A stretch of DNA of 64,000 nucleotides from Elymus sibiricus (lineage: Eukaryota > Streptophyta > Magnoliopsida > Poales > Poaceae), in contig CM077663.1 of the NCBI GenBank assembly GCA_039707655.1, forward strand, positions 436,187,830 to 436,251,829. The letters are read 5' to 3'. Position numbers and translations under genes: made by a program. The notes beneath the pieces are model-generated. The model had not been told where the DNA came from. It did no database searches and saw nothing but the letters and a program-made list of their open reading frames with translations. Position 1 is the stretch's first letter; every line of letters starts with the position of its first letter. Below, in pieces: positions 20,250 through 32,116 of the stretch.

Positions 20250-20665
20250 ATAAGTTCGCCGAGTTCTTTCTATCGGGAACTCGGCAAATATATGGCCCCT
20301 GGCATTCCAATTACGAAAATAAAAATAGAAAAATGTTTGCCGAGTTGCCGTTAGTCAAAATCCGGCAAACGAAGGCCGCCGTCACGGCTTCGTCCATTGC
20401 TACCAGACATGGCCCGCATGTCAGTGTTCGCCGAGTTGTTTCTGTCGGGAACTCGGCGAACTATTGTGTTCGTCTGTTTTTTTTTTGTTCGCCGAGTCGT
20501 TTTTCGTTACAACCTGGCAAACGACACTGCTCTGCCGAGTTACGAATTACCGCCGAGTTCATGTTCGGATCAAACTCGGCAGATAGAAATTCGCCGATGT
20601 CCCGAGAGAATGCACTCGGCGAAGAATTGGAACTCGAGACAAAACACGATTCTAGTAGTATATTA
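20250..20665. repeat. CACTA-like subterminal motif block ('gccgagtt')
   Basis: The motifs 'ttcgccgagtt' and 'aactcggcaaa' recur in both orientations at 20258, 20278, 20337, 20430, 20448, 20490, 20535, 20551, 20571 and 20626. The block ends near 'ttctagtagta' at 20651, one base from a TAGTG-type terminus. 'tttgccgagt' is a common subterminal motif of grass CACTA elements. I interpret it as the decayed right end of a CACTA element embedded in the repeat. The same block occurs at 59896-60305 and, shortened, in each array unit. Confidence 0.6.
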
Positions 20666-22175
20666 ACTATGTAGGTGGATCAGATACCATGAGTAAAACT
20701 TATGACAACAGATATATATAGGCATACATTACAACCTAAATGGTAACAGTTTTTGCAAACAAATATTTCCTCCGTTCTAAAATATAAGGCGTTTTGCCAA
20801 ATGTGGCAAAAAAAAATGGGGTAACTAGTGTCGCAACAAATTGGTAAATTTAGGTTGTAAAATGTGCAGTTTACCCTCAAACTATTTTGCATGGTAGATA
20901 TTGTCTTCGCCTAACTAGTTTAAATATAGATTTTATATGAATCGAATTTACTACATGATTAATTTTTATGGGGACCGTTGCTGCTCGACCGTCCCCTTCA
21001 TGCTATGCTGGAGGACAAAGCTCTAAGCTGTGATGTGCTTGAGGAAAAGCTCTAATTCGAAGTGTCATGTGCGCTCCTTTCACGTGGTGAATTTCGCCAT
21101 CAACGCTCCGTTTGTTTGCCGCGGTGCGCCTCCGCTACCAGCTGGCCCCTCCGGTGCACAACGACGCCAACAACGATATCGTATCTTATTATCCTGCGAT
21201 CAGAGGAGGACCACCGTTGTTCAGTGATTCTCGAGCGTTCATTTGGGTTGCTAGGGGCGATGCTGCACTTGGCACCACAAGCTTTTCGATCAATCTAGGT
21301 GCCTGTCACCTTCTTAGATAGCGACCGCCCCCATATATATGCTATCACACATGTGAGTAGGCTCATGAGCATCATACATTTGGGGTCGTTGTTTGGCTGA
21401 AATTTTCACAACCGTATGTTTGTTCTTTTTGCATTAGTCATTTGGATGGACATTCAATCACATGCTAATATATTTTCTCCGTTTTAAAATGTAAGACGTT
21501 TTGTCGAGGAAATATTAACATTAAAAACTTGATAAGTTCAAGAATGACGACAAAGCAAATATCTTCAAGCATCTTGATTATATATAGGAGACCGGATAAC
21601 TTTGGCTCAGTTAACACATACTATATATAAGATGAGCATGTCATATTTTAGAGAAGGAGCACAGTTTCATTATTTACTAATAAATTGTAAAATTGTTCTT
21701 TGGATGTGGTTGGGTCTAGGTTCAAAAAAATTATCCCCATTATATTCGTGTTAGTTCGGAAGGATTACCGATTACCGAACATATCCTGGACAAGCATCGG
21801 CCGTTTTCAAATTAATGAAATGAAACCAAAAGAAATATTCTGACCGGACATGTGCTTATATTAGATGCAATTATTAAATGTAGTGGTAGAGACCTCCAAG
21901 GCTCGATTAGCCCTGTCCCATTGAAAGAGGCACAGGGGCAATCAGTTGCCACAACCTTTTGACGTATAGCTTTCATGTCTCATTCAATATTATTCGAGAG
22001 ATTTACATGAAAGATTCAGAGTGGATACGAGGGCCGGTACCAATCGAAGAATGAGTAGATCTGGCCCAAGGCATTCATATGTAGATGATGGAGACAGCTT
22101 TAAAAATGCTAGTTTTAACATGTTTTGAATTGTTAATGGGGTTATTTCATGCTCCATATGTGAGAAGGATCTTAC

Positions 22176-25100
22176 TGTTGCGGAACGTTGCATGGGAAAC
22201 AAAAAAAATTCATGCTTCACCCGTCTGAGGTATGAATCCGGGCGAACCGGTCGTAACAATCGCAGAGGTGCTCCCTTTACCCTCTACCCGAACAGATCGG
22301 GAACGTAGAGAGTAAGCACAGGAGCAAGGCAACCCAGCTTTGCAAGGATCTTAAGTCCAATTGCTGCATACAATGGCGCGAATTTGTTTTGAATCGAGGT
22401 TTATATGTATAAACATGTAGGCGTGATGAACACATCGAATTGCTTCGTTACGAAGCCCCCAGGTGCTATTTTGAACATTCTATTTGACATGAGTATTCGC
22501 ACATGAAGTACAATTAGTTCGGTTAAGCCGAACACCACCTGGGGATAATCTAAGAAGACCCTACAAAAGAAGAACAACAAATGGACTGTCATTGTGAATC
22601 TTCTCTGCATCTGTACACACAAGAATCTCTACATACAACCAAAGAAGATACATAATCACAGTTCGCATATATATCCAAGTGATGACTGAAGCTTACGACT
22701 TATGGACAGCACGACTATTTAAGCTGGTCGAGTTGTTGCTCGTGCGGAGAGGTGGGACTAAACCAAAATACTACAGCTTTATGTGGCAGGCTCGCGAAGG
22801 ATCATATATTTGCCGAGCTCATCCCTTGGGGCACTCGGCAACATAGTGACCCCAGGACTTTCTCACGTACATGTCATCACTGGCCTTGCTAGCTGTTAGG
22901 TTTTTCCCTTATAACGAAAATCAGCATATACGTATATTTTTATTTGTAGACCAAAAACCATCGATCTGCACGTGCATATGCATGCGCATACGGGCGGGTG
23001 GTGGACACAACCCAATAAAACAAGAGCTATGGAGACACGGTAAGTATATGGACTAACGAAGAGCGACCGAATAGTAGGGCAGTATGGATTAGCACAGTCC
23101 AATATAACAAGAGCGACCCAGACGTGCAGTATAGACCGACGAAGTTTAATGCAATGATTCAAAAGAGCTAAGCGTTGATATGTGTGTTTCGCATGTAGTT
23201 GAGATCCCAGTGTGGGTGGCACAAACCCCGCTCAAACCATCGGGTAGACGGTCTGGTAAAACAAGAGCGACTGAGACGAGCTCTATGGACCGACGAAGCT
23301 TAATGCATGCAATGATTCAAAAAAGAGCCGAGCACCGCAGAGCTAGCTTAATGAAATGATCTGACAGATAAAACAAGACGAGCGAGACACGCAGTATGGA
23401 CCGACGGAGCTTAATGAAATGAGTCAAAAAAGAGGGGCGTCGTCAGTTGGCAGTTAACTTGACCGGTTACGCCTGGTTTCGTATGTACGTAGCTGAAATC
23501 CTAGTTGTGAGCTAAGCGTTGATATACGCGCTGCATGTATTTGAGATCCGAGTGGGTGCCCTCAACCCCGCTCAAACCATCGGGTGGACAATCCGATACA
23601 ACAAGAATGACCGAGACACGGGCAATATATAGACCAACAAAGAGCGACCAAATCGGGAATTATGGATCGAAGCAGTCCAATAAAACAAAAACGACCGAGA
23701 CGGGCAGTATAGACCGACGAAGCTTAATGCAATGATTCAAAAAAGAACCGAGCACCATGTAGCTTAATGAAATGATGCGAAGGATTTTTTTTTCGCCGAG
23801 TCGTTTTTCGTCAGAACCTGGCAAACGACACTGCTCTGCCGAGTTACAAATTACCGCCGAGTTCATGTACGGATAAAAACTCGGCACACAGAAATTCACC
23901 GGGTGCCCGATAGAATGCACTCAGTGAAGAATTGGAACTTGGGACAAAATGCGATTCTATTAGTATATGAACTATGTAGGTGGATCATATACCATGAGTA
24001 GAACTTACGACAACAGATATATATATATATATACGCATACATGAAAACCAAAATGGCAACAAATTTTGCAAACAAATATTTCCTCCGTTCTGAAATATAA
24101 GACGTTTTGCCAAATGTGGCAACAAAAATCAATGGGGTAACTAGTGTCGCAACAAATTGGTAAATTTATGTGGTAAAATGTGCAGTTTACTCTCAAACTA
24201 TTTTGCATAGTAGGTATTGTCTTCGCCTAACCAATCTAAATATAGTTTTTATATCAATAGAATTTACTACATAATTAATTTTTATGGGGACCGTTGCTGC
24301 TCGCCCGTCCCCTTCATGCTATGCTTGAGGACAAAGCTCTAATCTGCGATGTGCTTGAGGAAAAGCTCTGATTCGACGTGCCCTGTGTGCACCTTTCACG
24401 TGGTGAATTCCCCATCAACACTCCATTTGTTTGCCGCGGTGTGCCTCCGTTACCATCCGGCCCCTCCGGTGCACAGCGACGCCAACAACGATATCTTATC
24501 TTATTATCCTGCCATCAGAGGAGGACCACCGTTGTTCAGTGATTCTCGAGCGTTCATTTGGGTTGCTAGGGGCGATGCTGCTCTTGGCACCACAAGCTTT
24601 TCGATCAATCTAGGTGCCTGTCACCTTCTTAGATAGCGACCGCCCCCATATTCATGCTATCACACATGTGAGTAGGCTCATGAGCATCATACATTTGGGG
24701 TCGTTGTTTGGCTGAAATTTTCACAACCGTATGTTTGTTCTTTTTGCATTAGTCATTTGGATGGACATTCAATCACATGCTAATATATTTTCTCCGTTTT
24801 AAAATGTAAGACGTTTTGTCGAGGAAATATTAACATTAAAAACTTGATAAGTTCAAGAATGACGACAAAGCAAATATCTTCAAGCATCTTGATTATATAT
24901 AGGAGACCGGATAACTTTGGCTCAGTTAACACATACTATATATAAGATGAGGATGTCATATTTTTGAGAAGGAGAACAGTTTCATTATTTACTAATAAAC
25001 TGTAAAATTGTTCTTTGGATGTGGTTGGGTCTAGGTTCAAAAAAATTATCCCCATTATATTCGTGTTAGTTCGGAAGGACTACCGATTACCGAACATATC

Positions 25101-25490
25101 CTGGACAAGCATCGGCCGTTTTCAAATTAATGAAATGAAACCAAAAGAAATATTCTGACCGGACATGTGCTTATATTAGATGCAATTATTAAATGTAGTG
25201 GTAGAGACCTCCAAGGCTCCATTAGCCTTGTCCCATTGAAAGAGGCACAGGGGCAATCAGTTGCCACAACCTTTTGACGTATAGCTTTCATGTCTCATTC
25301 AATATTATTCGAGAGATTTACATGAAAGATTCAGAGTGGATACGAGGGTCGGTACCAATCGAAGAATGAGTAGATCTGGCCCAAGGCATTCATATGTAGA
25401 TGATGGAGACAGCTTTAAAAATGCTAGTTTTAACAAGTTTTGAATTGTTAATGGGGTTATTTCATGCTCCATATGTGAGAAGGATCTTAC
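22176..25490 (+). repeat. Tandem unit 1 (3315 bp)
   Basis: I set the phase at tgttgcggaacg, the 36-bp remnant of the Copia LTR end. The unit then holds a spacer (22212-22980) and a core (22981-25490). The core carries the degenerate 100-bp sub-repeats, a 'gccgag' block (23790-23905), a short (AT)n at 24017 and two Stowaway-like remnants ('cctccgttctgaaatataag' at 24081 and 'ctccgttttaaaatgtaaga' at 24792). It shares with unit 2 the variant 'ggatcatatacc' (23963). Confidence 0.95.
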
Positions 25491-28400
25491 TGTTGCGGAA
25501 CGTTGCATGGGAAACAAAAAAAATTCATGCTTCACCCGTCTGAGGTATGAATCCGGGCGAACCGGTCGTAACAATTGCAGAGGTGCTCCCTTTACCCTCT
25601 ACCCGAACAGATCGGGAACGTAGAGAGTAAGCACAGGAGCAAGGCAACCCAGCTTTGCAAGGATATTAAGTCCAATTGCTGCATACAATGGCGCGAATTT
25701 GTTTTGAATCGAGGTTTATATGTATAAACATGTAGGCGTGATGAACACATCGAATTGCTTCGTTACGAAGCCCCCAGGTGCTATTTTGAACATTCTATTT
25801 GACATGAGTATTCGCACATGAAGTACAATTGGTTCGGTTAAGCCGAACACACCTGGGGATAATCTAAGAAGACCCTACAAAAGAAGAACAACAAATGGAC
25901 TGTCATTGTGAATCTTCTCTGCATCTGTACGCACAAGAATCTCTACATACAACCAAAGAAGATACATAATCACAGTTCGCATATATATCCAAGTGATGAC
26001 TGAAGCTTACGACTTATGGACAGCACGACTATTTAAGCTGGTCGAGTTGTTGCTCGTGCGGAGAGGTGGGACTAAACCAAAATACTACAGCTTTATGTGG
26101 CAGGCTCGCGAAGGATCATATATTTGCCGAGCTCATCCCTTGGGGCACTCGGCAACATAGTGACCCCAGGACTTTCTCACGTACATGTCATCACTGGCCT
26201 TGCTAGCTGTTAGGTTTTTCCCTTATAACGAAAATCAGCATATACGTATATTTTTATTTGTAGTCCAAAAACCATCGATCTGCACGTGCATATGCATGCG
26301 CATACGGGCGGGTGGTGGACACAACCCGATAAAACAAGAGCTATGGAGACACGGTAAGTATATGGACTAACGAAGAGTGACCGAATAGTAGGGCAGTATG
26401 GATTAGCACAGTCCAATATAACAAGAGCGACCCAGACGTGCAGTATAGACCGACGAAGTTTAATGCAATGATTCAAAAGAGCTAAGCGTTGATATGTGTG
26501 TTTCGCATGTAGTTGAGATCCCAGTGTGGGTGGCACAAACCCCGCTCAAACCATCGGGTAGACGGTCTGGTAAAACAAGAGCGACTGAGACGAGCTCTAT
26601 GGACCGACGAAGCTTAATGCATGCAATGATTCAAAAAAGAGCCGAGCACCGCAGAGCTAGCTTAATGAAATGATCTGACAGATAAAACAAGACGAGCGAG
26701 ACACGCAGTATGGACCGACGGAGCTTAATGAAATGAGTCAAAAAAGAGGGGCGTCGTCAGTTGGCAGTTAACTTGACCGGTTACGCCTGGTTTCGTATGT
26801 ACGTAGCTGAAATCCTAGTTGTGAGCTAAGCGTTGATATACGCGCTGCATGTATTTGAGATCCGAGTGGGTGCCCTCAACCCCGCTCAAACCATCGGGTG
26901 GACAATCCGATACAACAAGAATGACCGAGACACGGGCAATATATAGACCAACAAAGAGCGACCGAATCGGGAATTATGGATTGAAGCAGTCCAATAAAAC
27001 AAAAACGACCGAGACGGGCAGTATAGACCGACGAAGCTTAATGCAATGATTCAAAAAAGAACCGAGCACCATGTAGCTTAATGAAATGATGCGAAGGATT
27101 TTTTTTTCGCCGAGTCGTTTTTCGTCAGAACCTGGCAAACGACACTGCTCTGCCGAGTTACAAATTACCGCCGAGTTCATGTACGGATAAAAACTCGGCA
27201 CACAGAAATTCACCGGGTGCCCGATAGAATGCACTCAGTGAAGAATTGGAACTTGGGACAAAATGCGATTCTATTAGTATATGAACTATGTAGGTGGATC
27301 ATATACCATGAGTAGAACTTACGACAACAGATATATATATATATATACGCATACATGAAAACCAAAATGGCAACAAATTTTGCAAACAAATATTTCCTCC
27401 GTTCTGAAATATAAGACGTTTTGCCAAATGTGGCAACAAAAATCAATGGGGTAACTAGTGTCGCAACAAATTGGTAAATTTATGTGGTAAAATGTGCAGT
27501 TTACTCTCAAACTATTTTGCATAGTAGGTATTGTCTTCGCCTAACCAATCTAAATATAGTTTTTATATCAATAGAATTTACTACATAATTAATTTTTATG
27601 GGGACCGTTGCTGCTCGCCCGTCCCCTTCATGCTATGCTTGAGGACAAAGCTCTAATCTGCGATGTGCTTGAGGAAAAGCTCTGATTCGACGTGCCCTGT
27701 GTGCACCTTTCACGTGGTGAATTCCCCATCAACACTCCATTTGTTTGCCGCGGTGTGCCTCCATTACCATCCGGCCCCTCCGGTGCACAGCGACACCAAC
27801 AACGATATCTTATCTTATTATCCTGCCATCAGAGGAGGACCACCGTTGTTCAGTGATTCTCGAGCGTTCATTTGGGTTGCTAGGGGCGATGCTGCTCTTG
27901 GCACCACAAGCTTTTCGATCAATCTAGGTGCCTGTCACCTTCTTAGATAGCGACCGCCCCCATATTCATGCTATCACACATGTGAGTAGGCTCATGAGCA
28001 TCATACATTTGGGGTCGTTCTTTGGCTGAAATTTTCACAACCGTATGTTTGTTCTTTTTGCATTAGTCATTTGGATGGACATTCAATCACATGCTAATAT
28101 ATTTTCTCCGTTTTAAAATGTAAGACGTTTTGTCGAGGAAATATTAACATTAAAAACTTGATAAGTTCAAGAATGACGACAAAGCAAATATCTTCAAGCA
28201 TCTTGATTATATATAGGAGACCGGATAACTTTGGCTCAGTTAACACATACTATATATAAGATGAGGATGTCATATTTTTGAGAAGGAGAACAGTTTCATT
28301 ATTTACTAATAAACTGTAAAATTGTTCTTTGGATGTGGTTGGGTCTAGGTTCAAAAAAATTATCCCCATTATATTCGTGTTAGTTCGGAAGGACTACCGA

Positions 28401-28804
28401 TTACCGAACATATCCTGGACAAGCATCGGCCGTTTTCAAATTAATGAAATGAAACCAAAAGAAATATTCTGACCGGACATGTGCTTATATTAGATGCAAT
28501 TATTAAATGTAGTGGTAGAGACCTCCAAGGCTCCATTAGCCTTGTCCCATTGAAAGAGGCACAGGGGCAATCAGTTGCCACAACCTTTTGACGTATAGCT
28601 TTCATGTCTCATTCAATATTATTCGAGAGATTTACATGAAAGATTTAGAGTGGATACGAGGGTCGGTACCAATCGAAGAATGAGTAGATCTGGCCCAAGG
28701 CATTCATATGTAGATGATGGAGACAGCTTTAAAAATGCTAGTTTTAACATGTTTTGAATTGTTAATGGGGTTATTTCATGCTCCATATGTGAGAAGGATC
28801 TTAC
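25491..28804 (+). repeat. Tandem unit 2 (3314 bp)
   Basis: It has the same content as unit 1 and almost the same sequence. It shares 'ggatcatatacc' (27297) with unit 1 and differs from it at scattered single bases, for example 'ccattaccat' against 'ccgttaccat' in the core near 27768. Confidence 0.95.
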
Positions 28805-31800
28805 TGTTGCGGAACGTTGCATGGGAAACAAAAAAAATTCATGCTTCACCCGTCTGAGGTATGAATCCGGGCGAACCGGTCGTAACAATTGCAGAGGTGC
28901 TCCCTTTACCCTCTACCCGAACAGATCGGGAACGTAGAGAGTAAGCACAGGAGCAAGGCAACCCAGCTTTGCAAGGATATTAAGTCCAATTGCTGCATAC
29001 AATGGCGCGAATTTGTTTTGAATCGAGGTTTATATGTATAAACATGTAGGCGTGATGAACACATCGAATTGCTTCGTTACGAAGCCCCCAGGTGCTATTT
29101 TGAACATTCTATTTGACATGAGTATTCGCACATGAAGTAAAATTGGTTCGGTTAAGCCGAACACACCTGGGGATAATCTAAGAAGACCCTACAAAAGAAG
29201 AACAACAAATGGACTGTCATTGTGAATCTTCTCTGCATCTGTACGCACAAGAATCTCTACATACAACCAAAGAAGATACATAATCACAGTTCGCATATAT
29301 ATCCAAGTGATGACTGAAGCTTACGACTTATGGACAGCACGACTATTTAAGCTGGTCGAGTTGTTGCTCGTGCGGAGAGGTGGGACTAAACCAAAATACT
29401 ACAGCTTTATGTGGCAGGCTCGCGAAGGATCATATATTTGCCGAGCTCATCCCTTGGGGCACTCGGCAACATAGTGACCCCAGGACTTTCTCACGTACAT
29501 GTCATCACTGGCCTTGCTAGCTGTTAGGTTTTTCCCTTATAACGAAAATCAGCATATACGTATATTTTTATTTGTAGACCAAAAACCATCGATCTGCACG
29601 TGCATATGCATGCGCATACGGGCGGGTGGTGGACACAACCCGATAAAACAAGAGCTATGGAGACACGGTAAGTATATGGACTAACGAAGAGCGACCGAAT
29701 AGTAGGGCAGTATGGATTAGCACAGTCCAATATAACAAGAGCGACCCAGACGTGCAGTATAGACCGACGAAGTTTAATGCAATGATTCAAAAGAGCTAAG
29801 CGTTGATATGTGTGTTTCGCATGTAGTTGAGATCCCAGTGTGGGTGGCACAAACCCCGCTCAAACCATCGGGTAGACGGTCTGGTAAAACAAGAGCGACT
29901 GAGACGAGCTCTATGGACCGACGAAGCTTAATGCATGCAATGATTCAAAAAAGAGCCGAGCACCGCAGAGCTAGCTTAATGAAATGATCTGACAGATAAA
30001 ACAAGACGAGCGAGACACGCAGTATGGACCGACGGAGCTTAATGAAATGAGTCAAAAAAGAGGGGCGTCGTCAGTTGGCAGTTAACTTGACCGGTTACGC
30101 CTGGTTTCGTATGTACGTAGCTGAAATCCTAGTTGTGAGCTAAGCGTTGATATACGCGCTGCATGTATTTCAGATCCGAGTGGGTGCCCTCAACCCCGCT
30201 CAAACCATCGGGTGGACAATCCGATACAACAAGAATGACCGAGACACGGGCAATATATAGACCAACAAAGAGCGACCGAATCGGGAATTATGGATCGAAG
30301 CAGTCCAATAAAACAAAAACGACCGAGACGGGCAGTATAGACCGACGAAGCTTAATGCAATGATTCAAAAAAGAACCGAGCACCATGTAGCTTAATGAAA
30401 TGATGCGAAGGATTTTTTTTTCGCCGAGTCGTTTTTCGTTAGAACCTGGCAAACGACACTGCTCTGCCGAGTTACAAATTACCGCCGAGTTCATGTACGG
30501 ATAAAAACTCGGCACACAGAAATTCACCGGGTGCCCGATAGAATGCATTCAGTGAAGAATTGGAACTTGGGATAAAATGCGATTCTATTAGTATATGAAC
30601 TATGTAGGTGGATCAGATACCATGAGTAGAACTTACGACAACAGATATATATATATATACGCATACATGAAAACCAAAATGGCAATAAATTTTGCAAACA
30701 AATATTTCCTCCGTTCTGAAATATAAGACGTTTTGCCAAATGTGGCAACAAAAATCAATGGGGTAACTAGTGTCGCAACAAATTGGTAAATTTATGTGGT
30801 AAAATGTGCAGTTTACTCTCAAACTATTTTGCATAGTAGGTATTGTCTTCGCCTAACCAATCTAAATATAGTTTTTATATCAATAGAATTTACTACATAA
30901 TTAATTTTTATGGGGACCGTTGCTGCTCGCCCGTCCCCTTCATGCTATGCTTGAATACAAAGCTCTAATCTGCGATGTGCTTGAGGAAAAGCTCTGATTC
31001 GACGTGCCCTGTGTGCACCTTTCACGTGGTGAATTCCCCATCAACACTCCATTTGTTTGCCGCGGTGTGCCTCCGTTACCATCCGGCCCCTCCGGTGCAC
31101 AGCGACGCCAACAACGATATCTTATCTTATTATCCTGCCATCAGAGGAGGACCACCGTTGTTCAGTGATTCTCGAGCGTTCATTTGGGTTGCTAGGGGCG
31201 ATGCTGCTCTTAGCACCACAAGCTTTTCGATCAATCTAGGTGCCTGTCACCTTCTTAGATAGCGACCGCCCCCATATTCATGCTATCACACATGTGAGTA
31301 GGCTCATGAGCATCATACATTTGGGGTCGTTGTTTGGCTGAAATTTTCACAACCGTATGTTTGTTCTTTTTGCATTAGTCATTTGGATGGACATTCAATC
31401 ACATGCTAATATATTTTCTCCGTTTTAAAATGTAAGACGTTTTGTCGAGGAAATATTAACATTAAAAACTTGATAAGTTCAAGAATGACGACAAAGCAAA
31501 TATCTTCAAGCATCTTGATTATATATAGGAGACCGGATAACTTTGGCTCAGTTAACACATACTATATATAAGATGAGGATGTCATATTTTTGAGAAGGAG
31601 AACAGTTTCATTATTTACTAATAAACTGTAAAATTGTTCTTTGGATGTGGTTGGGTCTAGGTTCAAAAAAATTATCCCCATTATATTCGTGTTAGTTCGG
31701 AAGGACTACCGATTACCGAACATATCCTGGACAAGCATCGGCCGTTTTCAAATTAATGAAATGAAACCAAAAGAAATATTCTGACCGGACATGTGCTTAT

Positions 31801-32116
31801 ATTAGATGCAATTATTAAATGTAGTGGTAGAGACCTCCAAGGCTTCATTAGCCTTGTCCCATTGAAAGAGGCACAGGGGCAATCAGTTGCCACAACCTTT
31901 TGACGTATAGCTTTCATGTCTCATTCAATATTATTCGAGAGATTTACATGAAAGATTCAGAGTGGATACGAGGGTCGGTACCAATCGAAGAATGAGTAGA
32001 TCTGGCCCAAGGCATTCATATGTAGATGATGGAGACAGCTTTAAAAATGCTAGTTTTAACATGTTTTGAATTGTTAATGGGGTTATTTCATGCTCCATAT
32101 GTGAGAAGGATCTTAC
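28805..32116 (+). repeat. Tandem unit 3 (3312 bp)
   Basis: It is nearly identical to unit 2 in layout. It carries the variants 'ggatcagatacc' (30610), 'tttcagatcc' (30168) and 'cttgaatacaaag' (30950) that it shares with unit 4. The AT run (30645) is shorter than in units 1 and 2. Confidence 0.95.

Larger units (their letters stand above)
19301..22175 (+). repeat. Array core copy 1 (divergent, without the spacer segment)
   Basis: It is homologous to the core of each unit downstream but carries about 500 bp (near 19975-20490) that later units lack. It is closely similar to the single core at 58910-61594, including that extra 500 bp. The left part holds degenerate ~100-bp repeats (see 19330-20010). 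The middle holds 'gccgagtt/aactcggc' motifs, and the right part is AT-rich. It is preceded by RSH1 3' flank rather than by the spacer that precedes the other cores. ORFs within it are short and not considered genes. Confidence 0.85.

Noticed and set aside
22896..23222. 108-residue minus-strand ORF repeated in four array units (also 26210, 29524 and 32836)
   Set aside because: It is kept only because the units are almost identical; it is truncated to 88 residues by a change in unit 5, has no start context or domain, and its repeated peptide 'HCIKLRRSILP' just translates the 100-bp sub-repeats.
24349..24636. 95-residue plus-strand ORF present in every core (27663, 30975, 34287, 37659 and shorter at 21030 and 60675)
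   Set aside because: The divergent cores 1 and right-hand core break or shorten the frame, so there is no sign of coding constraint; no recognisable domain.
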